DNA from: Dolomedes plantarius
Taxonomy: Eukaryota; Arthropoda; Arachnida; Araneae; Dolomedidae
Direction of reading: 5' to 3'
NCBI GenBank assembly: GCA_907164885.2
Contig: OU015500.1
Span: 49,755,533-49,819,532 of the forward strand
DNA length: 64,000 bases
Within the stretch, counting starts at the first letter, position 1; each line of letters begins with the position of its first letter. The notes below the pieces were generated by a model. The model was not told the DNA's origin, searched no databases, and saw only the letters and a list, made by a program, of their open reading frames with translations. Positions 35,111-47,161 of this stretch are shown here, piece after piece. The position numbers and the translations under genes are program-made.

Positions 35111-36072
35111 TGCCTGTTATTGATTTGGGATCTTTTCATACATCATATTCAAGGCGAACTAAGAGGTGTTTCCAGAAAGTAAGAACCCCAAATACAAAAG
35201 TGAAAAGACTATGCTTTGCAAATTTTAATTAACTACAAAGAGATGTACTTTCCATTAACAGTGCTCTTAATTAAGTTCACGTTGAATCTCTTGTGGGCAT
35301 CGCCCCTTAATTCTAGTCTCACTTCCCCTAGTTACCATACCACATAAATATAATATTACAAGCATGTCCAATACATTCAGGAGCAGTCATGCTTTTTTTT
35401 TAATCCTCTTTTGAGGGTTCATCAGCATTGCTTAGTTGCTGAATAAATTTAGAGACAGGGCAGTTTTTCACTCGGAATGACTATATATTTTTGTAAGTGA
35501 CAAAAATTGCTCCTTCATTCCAAGTATACATATCTAGTTGGGTTTTTGACCTACTCAAACTTATTCAGTCGCGTGCGAATAGTTCTCGCACATGGGAAAT
35601 TCAAACCCAGAACTCGATTAACAAAACTCCATCCTTTCTACGAATCCAAGTGCTTTGAACTTTTGCAAAGACTGGGATTAAACAATCTAAAATGGTGATT
35701 TCATGAAAATTTACAAGAGTCGAAAATTTACAATTCAATCTAGCCTTAATTATTATGCCTAAGCAATGTGTTTTATTTCTGTTATTTAAATATTCGCTAA
35801 CCATTGGTAAATGAAGAGAAAAGCGGTGTATTGTAAACTTTAGAGGCAAAGGTCGAAATTTATAATACATACTTTACTTAATATTTTATACTTGAATCAA
35901 GTTTTATTTCCATTAAATGAAAATTTGCCGAACCATTAGCAAACTGAAAACATGTAAACTTACCCATTTAACATTTTTGAGAGAGAAAATTCAAAAGTGT
36001 TTAGTATTTAAATCCCCTGCCTCTCTATGAGCACAGATATGAAGTTCAGTAGCTTCAATTTCCTTATATAAA
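35111..36072. other. Gene-free stretch
   Basis: GGTGTTTCCAGAAAGTAAGA at 35166-35185 resembles a mariner end, but no partner end was found. Short frames lack motifs. Confidence 0.45.
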
Positions 36073-36074
36073 TA

Positions 36075-36240
36075 CAGTGAAACTTCTCCAAGGCGACCAG
36101 TTCCGAAAAAAAAATGGCCGTTTTTAGGGGTGGCAGGGGAAAAGAGTCTTCTTCAGTAATATTGGCTGCAGGGAATCTTTATTCGATTATGAGCAAAATA
36201 TGGCCTTTTAGAAGGGTGATCGGCCAGAAAAGTTTCCCTG
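36075..36240. mobile_element. TA-flanked MITE, pogo-like
   Basis: CAGTGAAACTTCTCC on the left and the complemented right end CAGGGAAACTTTTCTGGCCG form a short terminal inverted repeat flanked by TA on both sides. At 166 bp it is non-coding. The CAGTGAAAC-type end suggests the pogo/Tigger group. Confidence 0.65.
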
Positions 36241-36977
36241 TACATTTCAAATATTTCGATAAGGCTCACTTTTTCATTAGACAGCGAGGTATGATAAAAG
36301 GATAGCTTTCTCTAGTATGCTCGTAAAGAGATAAAAAAAAAAGTTGTACAACAGAATTAATTCAGAAGTTACGCAATGTGGTAATTAAAAGAAAAAAAAT
36401 GTACTCCATTCTCTCCCAAAGCAGTGAGTCATTGATTTTCTACATGACTTTTGAGTTATGTCTCGGGGATGCCCTTGTTCATTTCGCGCATGCGTCATGC
36501 ATCTGGTCTCGTTAAGGTGATATTCTTATTTTTAGGCTGCCACTAATTGGCCCCGCATTGCGTGCTTTAATTTGCCGTGCATTCTCCGGCTAATTAAAAT
36601 TGCATTTTTTCCCGAGCAATAGAAAGATATAATAGCACTCTCGTAAACTGTTCGTATGAGAAGTTAAAAGAACGTAATATCTGGTCATTGGACGGGCTTT
36701 TTAAACGTGTTTTTCATTGCATTCGTAACTTTCATTCGGAATGCTGCTTCATAAAAATGAATTTCTTGTTGGTTTTAGCGAGAGTCTTCCTGACTATTAT
36801 ACTATTGTAATTTTTTTTTTAATCTCAGGTTGGAAGAAAAAAATTATCGCCTCCATCTGTAATTTTTTTTTCTGACAGCACGAATACCAAACTAACTGTC
36901 AACGAAGTTTGAACTTCGAATTTTATTCGTACACAATGTTTTCGAATTCTTTCATTTTACTCTTTATTAAACCATAG

Positions 36978-37160
36978 CAATTAATTTTAACGTAAGATTA
37001 TGTTCTTCCATAACGTTCATCCGGAAAGCAAAATTTTAGACCCTAAAACCGTCCGTCGTCGCAAGTTATAATTTTGGCAGCACGCCAAACCCATCCTCTA
37101 TCGCTTGGGCAAGCAGTAAGCAGTTAAACAGAAAAGTACCCAAATGTGTCAAAATTTTGT
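36978..37160. repeat. Inverted repeat, right member of inner pair
   Basis: Reverse-complement match to 34919-35110, including CAGTAAGCAGTTAAACAGAAAAGTACC-type sequence against the left copy. It is followed by a CATACATACATA tract. Confidence 0.7.
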
Positions 37161-37186
37161 CATACATACATACATACATATATATA

Positions 37187-38050
37187 TGTGATAATAATCA
37201 CATTTGTAAAATTTAGCACAAGGGGATTGACACGTAGAACTTATCGGAGATGCAGTCGGTACGAGGAGTGATGCAGTCGGGCGAAGTGCTCATCCAGGAA
37301 AACACTGATGATGTTTAGGAGATTAACACACGCGGAGCCATAGAAGAGGAACACAGATTTCAGACGATATCCAGGAAATCACCTTTATATAATTATGAAG
37401 CATCGCGAAGGCTGCAGCGGCCACTGGACAGCGGCCCTGGCGACCATGCCAGGACGGGACGTGTTAACAGCAGTGTTTACATGCCAGAGTTAAGAGAAAA
37501 GCGTTGTCACCACCGGACTGTGGACAGCAGGTCCGACAGCAACGAGAGTTAGAAACGAAGAGCGAGAAAAGTCTTCTGTTCATGCAATATTAAATGGGTG
37601 TTTTGCGATATTGACGCCAGAGGGCCTAAACTACTAAATTTTTAAATGGGCGTCTTTAGGTTCGTGGAGTTCACGTGTCCACTTCAGTTTCCCGGGGATT
37701 GATAGATCCCGCGCTTGTTAGAGCTGCGACCTATTGACCTGGGTGTAGGATAAGTGGCCATAAAATTCTTGTAAAGTGTGGTTTCGACATTAAAAAAAGG
37801 CACAAATCCAGAGTGGTTCGAGGGCTCTTCAAGAATTTTGACATTACTCTGACATTCGGAATCTCACAAACTTCTAGCACTCATATCTGGGGATGTTATT
37901 GAGTTCAGATAGTTCACATGCCTGATCTTCAGGGCTACGATAAATTATCTTATTTTACTTTTAGGTTGAGAATTTGGAAAACGGGGTCGTGCTTTATTAA
38001 CAAGAGAATATGCTTTAAAGTAAAGTAATTTAGGAAGACGCGTTTTCTTT
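37187..38050 (+). other. Unassigned GC-richer block, possible LTR remnant
   Basis: The block opens with TGTGATAATAATCACA, a palindromic TG start, has a TATATAA box at 37395, and is richer in GC than its flanks. It has no long frame, and no matching CA end or target duplication could be fixed. A retroelement LTR is one reading; an unrelated repeat is equally possible. Confidence 0.25.
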
Positions 38051-38058
38051 CTTGTTAC

Positions 38059-38060
<2 letters not shown>

Positions 38061-38124
<64 letters not shown>
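38061..38124. repeat. (AC)n-(AT)n compound microsatellite
   Basis: About 16 AC units followed by about 16 AT units, ending exactly at the LTR start. Confidence 0.95.
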
Positions 38125-38127
<3 letters not shown>

Positions 38128-38958
38128 AAGGAATTTGCCGAATGGTAGCGAAGAGACGACGATACAATCTAGTAATATATTAAATGAAATGATTTATTCA
38201 CAAATGAGAAGAGGTCGATGAATTATGAAATTTGAACACAGTAGACGATGCACTCTAGATGACGAGCGGCAAAATTCATCTATAACTAGTCAGTCTATAT
38301 CAGGAATCGAGCAGTCGTTATGCAATCACAGTTTAAACACTAGGGTTCTCTGGCTTCTTACGCGATAGTCAGTAGGAGGAAAACTTCGCTCATAACCAGG
38401 CCTTAGAATAGTATTTCAAATAATTCGCTTAGAGAAGCGGTCGACAGGAAGTCGGGATGCTCTGCCTCACACGAGGACTTATAAAGAATTCTTAATTCAC
38501 GGCTGCAATGCTAGAGAAGCTGCATTCTAGATGCAGGTCTAGGAGCTATCTGAATATTTATATTTCGCAGCGGTGCAACTTTTAATTTTCTGGCGCTGCG
38601 AACGCTCGAAATTTAAAAGGGTTTTAATTGGCGCCTTTAAAAGTGACATCACTTTCCGGAGATCCGATTGGCGGACCACTTCCCTTGTCATCAGATCAGC
38701 TGATGCCGTTGCCGATTAGTTTCCCCAGATCATCATCGATCAAGGGGCGGAGCGGAACCAATTCTCCTTTCAGCTTTAGTCTGAAAACTCAGACACACGG
38801 GCGCCTCGCGTCTAGTATGTATTGTCGGGGACTCTTTCTCTAGTCGCTTCTGTTGTCCGGCTGCTTCGCCTCGGGACCCCATTGTTGAGCCTTCTGCTGG
38901 AACGTGAATTGAATGAGAGAGTTTTGCTCTAAATTGGGAGAATCATGGATTCTTCACA
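38125..38958 (-). mobile_element. Probable solo LTR
   Basis: The ends are TG...CA with short inverted similarity: TGTAAGGAAT at one end and TGTGAAGAAT (complemented) at the other. ATAT is present on both outer sides, but this overlaps a microsatellite. On the minus strand a TTTATAAG box lies upstream of an AATAAA signal (complement at 38193-38198) located about 70 bp before the end, matching U3-R-U5 order. No primer site, gag or pol sequence flanks it, so it is solo. Confidence 0.6.
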
Positions 38959-39024
38959 ATATTTACACAGATAGATAGATACATAGATAGTTACATATAT
39001 ACATAACACATGCATACATATATA

Positions 39025-39101
39025 CATACAAAAGAGGTAAGCAACGATAAGTAATCCTACGTTAATAACCCATGGTAGTTTCGTTAGAAGAGACTACCTG
39101 A
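39025..39101. repeat. Inverted repeat, right member of outer pair
   Basis: Reverse-complement match to 33172-33247; preceded by ATAGATAG/CATACATA simple sequence. Confidence 0.8.
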
Positions 39102-41959
39102 TTTTTTTTTTTAAATGAGTTACAACAGATGTTCTGAATTTCTTTGTTAACAAAAAGAATGCGGATATTTTCAATGTATTTTAGTTGAACTACGGTCCCA
39201 AATACTAAGTTGACGAGTATTTTTTCATTACTAAAATGTTTTGAATCGTCATTTGATGGGCTTTCAGGTGTCTCTGTCAGGTGCCAGAGAAAGAAACTTA
39301 TAAATGAGAATCGCGGCATAGCATAGTATAAAACATATAAAACATATAAAGCACCCGGTTCCAGAAAGTAAGAGATCAAGGTCTCGGTTTTTGGACTTGC
39401 CAAATTCTATTTTAATTCTATGTAAAAGACATGGTGTTAAAAAAAGGCATCGGAAGAATCAGAGGATTTACACTGGCAGTCAGGGGGTTTCATCACTGTC
39501 AACTAGAGAGAATAAAATGAAGCTTATTAGCGACGATCTAGTCTTGGCATAGTATAATTCTAAATCATGTATCCGGAGAGATAAAGATCAAGAATTCAAT
39601 TTCCGGATTTGCCCAAGGGAAAATTAATTAATGTGATAAGGTAGGACAGTAGGTTTTTAAGCGTTACGATTGAAATTTATAAATATATATCTGGCAGTGA
39701 TTGCTTCTCGTTCAATGGCGAGGTGTTACTGCACTGCAAGTTTGGAAGGACTATATCACAGTTATATGCTATATCTTTTAATTTAATAGTTTTCCATTTA
39801 ATGTTAAAAACGAAAAATTTGCATTTAATGCTTTCATTAAATTTGAAGGAGCAAGCTTAATCCCTCCACACGGAGTCTATTTAAAGATGCGTATCAGTAA
39901 TCACACATAGTAGAGATGCTGGATTTTCAATGCCACTTTTTACTGTGGTTTTTCGTGTCAATTATTAAACTTATAAAGCTGCAAAGGAACGTTACAATTT
40001 TTTCCATCGTAATACGTTTCCTACGCCAAATATGCAAGAAAGCTGTAAATAGAAAAATATCTCTATTAACAATTTGAAATTTGACTGCCGTAAGCTAGAC
40101 GTAACAAGTTTATCAATAAGTTACAGATTTGAGAAATTTTAAAGTGTCAAATAATTATAACGCCTTTAACTTTGCACCATTTATTATATTCCTCCCTGTA
40201 GTAAAATATACTAATGACTGTAATATCTTCTCAAATATTTTCTTTCTATGAGCATATTTGTCATAAGGCCGTTTAAGAATACTTTGTCGGAAAGTACCGT
40301 AATTCTCTTAAGAATATCTTGTCAAAAGGTACTACATTACTTGTAAATTGAGAAAACCGTTTTCATTTTTTTAAACATGGCAAAAGCATATTGAAACTAA
40401 CTTATATTTCCTAACAATTATTTAGTATCGTATAGATAGTTTAAAGTTACTATTTGAAATGAATATAGTAGAAATTCTTCATCGTTGGATGAGTATGTAA
40501 AGGCGGTGAGAAAGGTTTGAAGATACACACAAAAAAAAGTTCGTTTTCTTTTTAGCTGCTAAACTTTAATTCCTTTTTAAAGCAGCACATTACACAACAA
40601 AAAAAATAATCGAAAATACAACATATGCAGCTCCTCACGTCAGCCAACATGGCCGCATCTCTCCTTCTATCTCTAAACTAAAATCGAGTTGAGTTGTCTC
40701 TTCATAGTTCTTACAAATATATTAATTAGAAATCCGCATGGAAAATTTCAAACATATGAAGTGTATAAAATTTTCCAAATGAAAAAAAAAATGCAATATA
40801 TAGCAGATGAATAATTTTATAAGTATAATTTACTTACAAAGGTATAATGTATCACAAGAAAATTTCTCATTAGAGGTAAGTTTGCTTTGGGGTAACTTCT
40901 TGGTACAATACGCATACACTCAACTATGCGACTTGAAAATCCATTATCTCCTTAAAAGACTACAAAACGCAGGAAAAAATCTACTTCGCTATTCCAATAG
41001 ATTTTACATTAAGTATCTTCAGAACAGTTTGAATTTGGAATAAACTGCATTACGAACATTTTAATGTTCGACATTTAACAATTTTAAATATTTATAACCG
41101 AGACTTACAAAGTTGTCTGAGGATACGTAAACAGTGTTTACTGTTCTTCTAATGGATTTCTGTGCAACAGAAATATTATTGTATTGAACAATCTTCGAAG
41201 AATTTTTTTTTTAATGTCAAATAAACGCTTCTTTCACAACATTTCAGAATGACTGAATTGAACGCCTAAATTCCTTTGAATTGTGTGTTCACTAAAGTAC
41301 TGTGTGTTCATGCACGTGTACATGAAAGTTCATTCTGACAGTAAAAAGGGCTAAAAAAAAAAAGACGTATGGATAACATATTTTCATGAGTCACTGTCTT
41401 TATTATGAGAACTAAATGACAATGCATTTTCGAAAGAGAAAATGTTTTCTCCTCCTCTTACGTTTTTTGAAAAAAATTTCAAAAGTAAATGTATTCTATG
41501 TGATATTTTGATTTTTTCTTCTCAACTCTAACACTTCCTAGAACTGACAAGTATATTTAAATTATCATTCAACTTTGAAAAACTAATAAAATAGTTTATC
41601 GAAGGCTCTTAACGCTTCACAGGTCTTTACTGGAACCATTAGAACTAAACATTTTACCAGATTGCAATACCCAAGCACCGAACAGTCCTTCAGAAACGAA
41701 CATCTGCTGAAAGACAAATACAACTTTCCTTGATACGAATCATCTGCTGTGATCGAGTTTGATCTCTCTTTCCTATCTGTAAATCTTACTGTTATCTAAT
41801 TGGTTGTGACGTCTTTTACAACTATGGAAGGATAAACTATGAGGTACCAGGGTTGAATTAACATAAAGTTAGAATACAAAAACCAGGGAGCTACTAAAAG
41901 AAATGTAGAGTCATATCGTCACAACACAGCTATAAATGGAAAAAATATATGAATGTTGT
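39102..41959. other. Gene-free stretch
   Basis: The 113-codon minus frame at 39062-39403 overlaps the repeat end and has no recognised motif. Nothing else assignable. Confidence 0.5.
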
Positions 41960-41973
41960 TTAAAGGACAACAT

Positions 41974-42359
41974 ATTTTTATTTATTTATTTATTATTATT
42001 ATTTTTTTTTTTAAACTAATGGCTGGGAGAACTGAGCCTAGGCTCTTCTCCGGGGAGAGCCGGAAGCGTGAGACTGCTTCGTCGCATGTGTTGCCCTGGG
42101 GTACCACAGGGGGTGGGACCACACTGCACCCGTTTGATGGTCCGCGAATTTTGAACCGAGTCAAGTGGCGGGACCAGACCACCTGACCCAGCACCCTCAG
42201 AGGTAATTTTAGAACTTGGAGGACATTGCAGCCACGCCCTGTTTTACGTGCCCCGGCCACCATTAGTGAACACAAGGTGGATTTTGTCAGCGACCCACCT
42301 CGAACCCGCAGTTCTCAGATCACTGGCTCGGAGCCTTTGTCAACCGGGCCACCACGCCC
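41974..42359 (-). mobile_element. tRNA-derived SINE with perfect target duplication
   Basis: Identical 14-bp flanks TTAAAGGACAACAT lie at 41960-41973 and 42360-42373. On the minus strand the head reads AGGGCGTGGTGGCCCGGTTG with an A box, then a B box GCGGGTTCGAGGTGGG. A GC-rich body follows and the tail is an A/T-rich simple run next to the left flank. The apparent 97- and 77-codon frames here are not genes. Confidence 0.9.
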
Positions 42360-42847
42360 TTAAAGGACAACATGCGGATTACAAGAAACGATTACCATAT
42401 CTACTTACTACATGAGTTAAAAGAAACTATGTGATCAGAGTCAAGTTCAAGTATTTGCTGCTTTGTAGGACTACCTAGAGCGTAGACTGAGCCTCCCTCC
42501 CCCTCGAAACCTTCAAATTCCTATCCCAAAAATATTAATACATTTGAAACAAATAGACCAAAATTTTGCGATGTGTTCCGAGCAAGATCCAAAAGGGGGA
42601 GCTTATCTATATCACGCCAAGTGACAATCAAGTTAGTACTTTACCAAAACTATTTGGTCGTATGTATTCGTCTGATGCAAGTCGACCATATTTCTCGAAT
42701 GATATCTCAAATTTTGACCGCAAAATCATTAAAACTCCGATACTTTCTTTTAACGACAGTGTGTAACAGGGGCAGGAGGTGTATCCACAAGGGACTTACG
42801 AGATTTGGTTGCATTCTAGAAATCTGAAATAAACAAACAAATAAAAT

Positions 42848-42853
<6 letters not shown>

Positions 42854-42922
<69 letters not shown>
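42854..42922. repeat. (AT)n microsatellite
   Basis: About 35 AT units ending at the TA target of the Tc1-like element. Confidence 0.95.
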
Positions 42923-42923
<1 letters not shown>

Positions 42924-42926
<3 letters not shown>

Positions 42927-44184
42927 GTGGTTATCAAAATAATGGAAACACCTATCAATATCAGTGGTGTTTATGAATGTGCTTCGTATTCCTTAAAAAA
43001 CAAGTCTCGCCACCGGTATTTTTTTTATATAATATAGTGTATGTATAATTCTACTGTCAGGTAGCAGTAATGAAGCTAAAGGCATCGTGCTTTTGGGGGG
43101 AACAGTGTAAAATGTCGAACCTTGCAGATCTTGTGAAAAGGGCAAATTGTTTGAGCGCGTTTAAATTGGAGTATCTGTTACTGCAACCTCCAGACTAATC
43201 GGTGTTTTTTGAGCCATGGTATCGAAAGTCATGGTAGCATACAGAATGCACGGAAAAACATCCTTCGTCAAACAGAATAGTGGATGAAAGAGAGAGCTGA
43301 GTGGAAGAGACGGACGAGGTATTGAAGCGGATTGTGACATAAAGAAAGAAAACAACTGCAACTAAAATGACCGAAGAGCTCAATCTGCATCTGCATGTTC
43401 TGGTATCAACCATCAGAGGTAGAAGGGAACTTCATAAACAAAGCATTTACGGAAAAGTAGCTATTCCCAAACCACTCGTAACAGATGCCAATACAAAATA
43501 TCGTCCACAATGTTGCCACGAGCGCAAATCCTGGAAGAGTAATATGTCGAAAAATGGCATTTGGTTCGACGAATCATTGTTCACATTGTTCCTCGCAACA
43601 GGACGTGCGTATGTCTGGAGAACACCTATACAAGCGTAAAATTCTAGCTGTCTCATCTCAATTGTCAATCATTGAGATAGATCTATCAGGGTTTGGGATG
43701 GCCTCTCGTGGTTTTCTTCAGGCCCTATTGTAACCCTAGTGGGAAGGACTATGTCGAAATTTTAGCTCACTAGTCCATCCTATGGTGCAAATATTGTTTC
43801 TTGTAGGATATGGCGTTCTCTAGGATGATAATCCCCCTATACATACAGTTAAATCTATCAAGTATTGGTTTGAAGAGCATGAAAAAGAAGTCAAATATCT
43901 TATCTTGCCCTGTACAATCCCTCTCGACTATATATCATCCAACCACTGTGATCTGTATAAGCTGATAGAGCTAGGTATCGATATCCACCACAGTATCTCT
44001 ACAGGAACCTTCATGATTTTTCCCTGAAGAATGGTATAATATATTCTTAACCACTATTCATGATTTGTATATTCCGATTCCAAGGTGAATCAGGTGGTAT
44101 TATATGACAAAGGTGATTCTGCACCGTATTAATAAAGGTTTTCATGATGTTTCTTAGTGTTTCCATTATTTTGATAACCACCTG
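42924..44184 (+). mobile_element. Tc1-like element, decayed
   Basis: CAGGTGGTTATCAAAATAAT on the left is exactly matched by the complement on the right (29 bp, ending GTTTCCATTATTTTGATAAC then CACCTG), with TA on both sides. The near-perfect ends contrast with a badly broken internal gene. Length 1261 bp. Confidence 0.9.
43367..43950 (+). pseudogene. Tc1-like transposase relic
   Basis: The readable frame starts MTEELNLHLHVLVST and runs through RRELHKQSIYGKVAIPKPLV to the first catalytic block IWFDESLF and AYVWR. After frameshifts the second Asp block is visible as DDNPPIHTVKSIKYWF (near 43826). The Glu block has lost its NPIEN sequence. The N-terminal DNA-binding part is not readable. Inactive. 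Confidence 0.8.
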
Positions 44185-44186
44185 TA

Positions 44187-44762
44187 TATATCAAGGCATC
44201 GCAATAGAATTAATTTTATGAAATGTAAGTAACTCTAAAAAGACCAGGCTACTAGTATTTTTCCGTGACTCCAAGATATTGAAAAAAAATGGAAAAGGAA
44301 ATTTAATTTGTGCAAAATAGCGCATTCAATTAATTTAGCCTATCAAAGGCCATCCAATCGAATCACTAAAGAATTAAATTGAACTGGATTCAACTTTCGA
44401 AAGCAACAAAAACGTTCTCTTTGTCAAAGCAAAATAGTAATGATCTGTATTTCTTATGAGGCGATCATTTATTGATTACTTTTGGTTACAATAAATATTA
44501 TTTTATTCGTTTAAATTAAAATTCATTTAGCTGTAGAATAAGTAATTTTCGTTTAAATTTTGGTCCAAATATTATGGTCCCAAGAAGTTTAGAAAAACTT
44601 AGTTTATTTAATACAGCTGGAGTCCATCACTCCTCTTAAATAGAAATCAATGAAACAGAATGCTCGATATCGTAATAATATGCACCACTGTCATAACGGT
44701 TGTAACACGAAGAATGTTATTAACCCTTATCGGTAGTATGACACCTCTGCTGTTACACGGCA
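44187..44762. other. Gene-free stretch
   Basis: Nothing recognised. Confidence 0.5.
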
Positions 44763-46345
44763 ATTTTGCGGGAATAAGCTGTGAGTCACATGGGAGTCGA
44801 CAACAGCGAACACAGATGGAAACATCTCGAGTTCATATTTGCATTGACGTTTGAAATACCAGCGAGTTCGGTGATATTAAACAATTATTTTTATCGAACG
44901 CTATCTTCAGTGAATTCATTTGCATTTTGAGGTCATAAAGCAGACGATTTGCATTTAGCATTCTCTTTCTCCACCTTCACTGTTTTCTAAAATATGTTAT
45001 ATTTTTGGATAAAGAAAAATTTTTAACATATTTGCAGAAAGTTTTTCGCAGTGTTTTGTCAAAAATTGGAGTAATTCTTATCTTGAAAAATCGAAGCTAT
45101 AAACTTTTTCTTAGACTTTAAAAACACACACATGCTTTCCTATACAATTAAAACTGTTTTTCAGGTACCTTTTAAAGACCAAGATACTCGACAAACATAT
45201 CCTATTTTCAATCACCAGTAGTTACTAAAATAATTTATTAAGAAATATGAAAATTTTACTGTGAGTTAATCACTAATTCTTCTTTATAAATTTTGCACTC
45301 AATTTTTTCTAACTTGAAGAGAAATTTTTTAATTTTTTAAAAATTTTAACCATTGTTTTTTTCATTGTTATGTGATTGCGCGCATGATATCACCAGAGCA
45401 GTTGGCTAGAATATCGTGAAATTTTATACACGTACAATATAAACAGGTATCAGTAAAATGACGAACAATTATGTCATTTCTACCATAAAAATTTGAATTA
45501 CAATAGAATTTATCAAAAAAATTTCTGAAATTAAAAAAAAAAAAAAATTTTATGAAAAACTAAGAATTTTGATTTCACCGTTCGTCATTTTAAAGATATA
45601 GTATGCAACTTAATTTTAAAATTAAAAAAATATGTATATTCATTAATATATGGACGCAAGTCTGCGCGCAATGGCATAAAATTGAAAAAAACAATGGTTG
45701 AAATTTAAAAAAAATAAAAAAATAATCTTCAAGCTAGAAAAAATTAAGAGCCATATTTATAAAGAAGAAAGCGTGTTTAACTCACAGTAATTTTTTCATA
45801 TTCCTGAATAAAACATTTTCATAACTACTGATGATTTAACATAGGGATATCTCTGTCGAGTCTCTTAGCTTCTAAAAGGTACCTGACCCCTTAAAATGTT
45901 TAAATGTCTGAATAAGGAACGTAATTTGCGGGAATAAGCTATGAGTCACATGGGAGTCGACAACAGCGAACACAGTGGGTCCATATTTGCATTGATGTTT
46001 GGAATACCAGCGCGTTCGGTGATATTAAACAATTATTTTTATCGAATGCCATCTTCAGCGAATTCATTTGCATTTTGAGGTCATAAAGCAGACGATTTGC
46101 ATTTAGCATTCTCTTTCTCCACCTCGGCTGTTTTCTAAAATGTGCTGTATTTTTGGATAACGAACAGTTTTTAACATATTTGCAGAAAGTTTTTCGTGTT
46201 TTTTTTCCCAAAAACTGAAGTAATTCTTATCTTGAATAATCGAAGCTATAAACTTTTTCTTAGACTTTTAAAAACACACATGCTTTCCTATAGAAGGAAA
46301 ACTGTTTAAAAAATGTGTAAATGTCTGAATAAAAAACGAAAAACA
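44763..46345. repeat. Tandem duplication (offset 1160) with an insertion in copy 1
   Basis: TTTGCGGGAATAAGCT and the following ~400 bp at 44763-45160 recur from 45923 to about 46345. Copy 1 is interrupted by the fold-back element 45161-45890 and resumes at 45891 with TTAAAATGTTTAAATGTCTG, matching TTAAAAAATGTGTAAATGTC in copy 2. The two sites therefore give a filled and an empty version of one locus. Confidence 0.85.
45161..45890. mobile_element. Fold-back element at a TTAA site
   Basis: The left arm begins TCAGGTACCTTTTAAAGACC and the complemented right arm GGGGTCAGGTACCTTTTAGA. Arms match for about 240 bp (45161-45411 and 45658-45890) and the centre is also partly palindromic (GACGAAC near 45459 against GTTCGTC near 45580). 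TTAA follows the right end and occurs at the empty site in the sister copy, fitting piggyBac or Kolobok-type insertion. The left end has lost its GGGG and TTAA. Non-coding. Confidence 0.65.
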
Positions 46346-46988
46346 TTTAAAATGATTATAATATACTATATTCATTACAAAATTGTTAAATTAAAAGTTT
46401 TTTTTAAATTTAAAGGTCAAAAGTTTCATTGAAAGTAATCGTACTGATTGAATAAACTTCCAATGGAGACAAGTTATTCAAAGTGATGACGACCGATAGG
46501 GGTCAAAACTTAAAACTTAACGAAGAGTTAAGGCTTCCAAAACTCTATTTAAGCTTTCAGGCTTCCTCATTGAAATTAGACTAAAAACTCACGCCATGGT
46601 CAGATTCGTAGCTGAAACTGTTAGCATATGTTTATTGCATTATTCTATATAATTGAGAGTCATCATGTTTCTGTGAGTTCGAGAGCTACCTGTAAGTATT
46701 TTGGATTCAAAAGAATGATCGTTCTCTTCTTTAAGAAATAAAGTCGTTCGCGAGAATGTTTACAATGGAACTAAAAGACGCTTGATTTGACAGATCAGCA
46801 TTCAATTTCTACGCATGCTAGATATAAGCGAGGTCACCTTTGTTTACAAGCAGTACAAGCACGTTGAATTTTGCGAATCCGGAAGGGGTGTGCAAGGACT
46901 TTGGAAAGCTGCCCTCTCCAAGGAACAATTAAAAAGAAAAAATACGCATGTGCTTTGCCAAAATTAAAAGAAAGTCAACCTATGGCGT
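46346..46988. other. Gene-free stretch
   Basis: Nothing recognised; a short open frame (46871-47080) runs into the MITE. Confidence 0.5.
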
Positions 46989-46996
46989 TTACAGAG

Positions 46997-47161
46997 CAGT
47001 GGCACAGCGAGGGAGAGATTTTGAGATTAAATCCCCCCCCCCTCCAAATACCCAAAACTTTTCAAAAATGTTTGTTGTAAGCGATTAAGGTTTCGTTATT
47101 TGCAGTACTTGTGTAGATATGAAGTTCACTTCCCCCCTGCAGATGTAAATCCTGGCTACTG
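46997..47161. mobile_element. hAT-type MITE, decayed
   Basis: The left end CAGTGGCACAGCGAGG and the complemented right end CAGTAGCCAGGA fit a worn CAGTGGCGTAGCGAGG terminus. The flanks TTACAGAG and ATACAGGG agree at six of eight positions. A C-run occupies the interior. It is probably the same family as 54071-54252. Confidence 0.5.

Noticed and set aside
35166..35345. GGTGTTTCCAGAAAGTAAGA as a mariner terminus
   Set aside because: No opposite terminus or transposase sequence nearby; similarity to mariner ends is short.
37187..38050. A complete LTR retrotransposon end
   Set aside because: Only a TG-type palindromic start and a TATA box are visible; no CA end, target duplication or polymerase sequence, so kept only as a low-confidence note.
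41982..42275. 97-codon minus-strand frame as a gene
   Set aside because: It lies wholly within a SINE with exact target duplications.
42707..42958. 83-codon frame with a long Ile-Tyr stretch like a membrane segment
   Set aside because: It is the (AT)n tract at 42854-42922.
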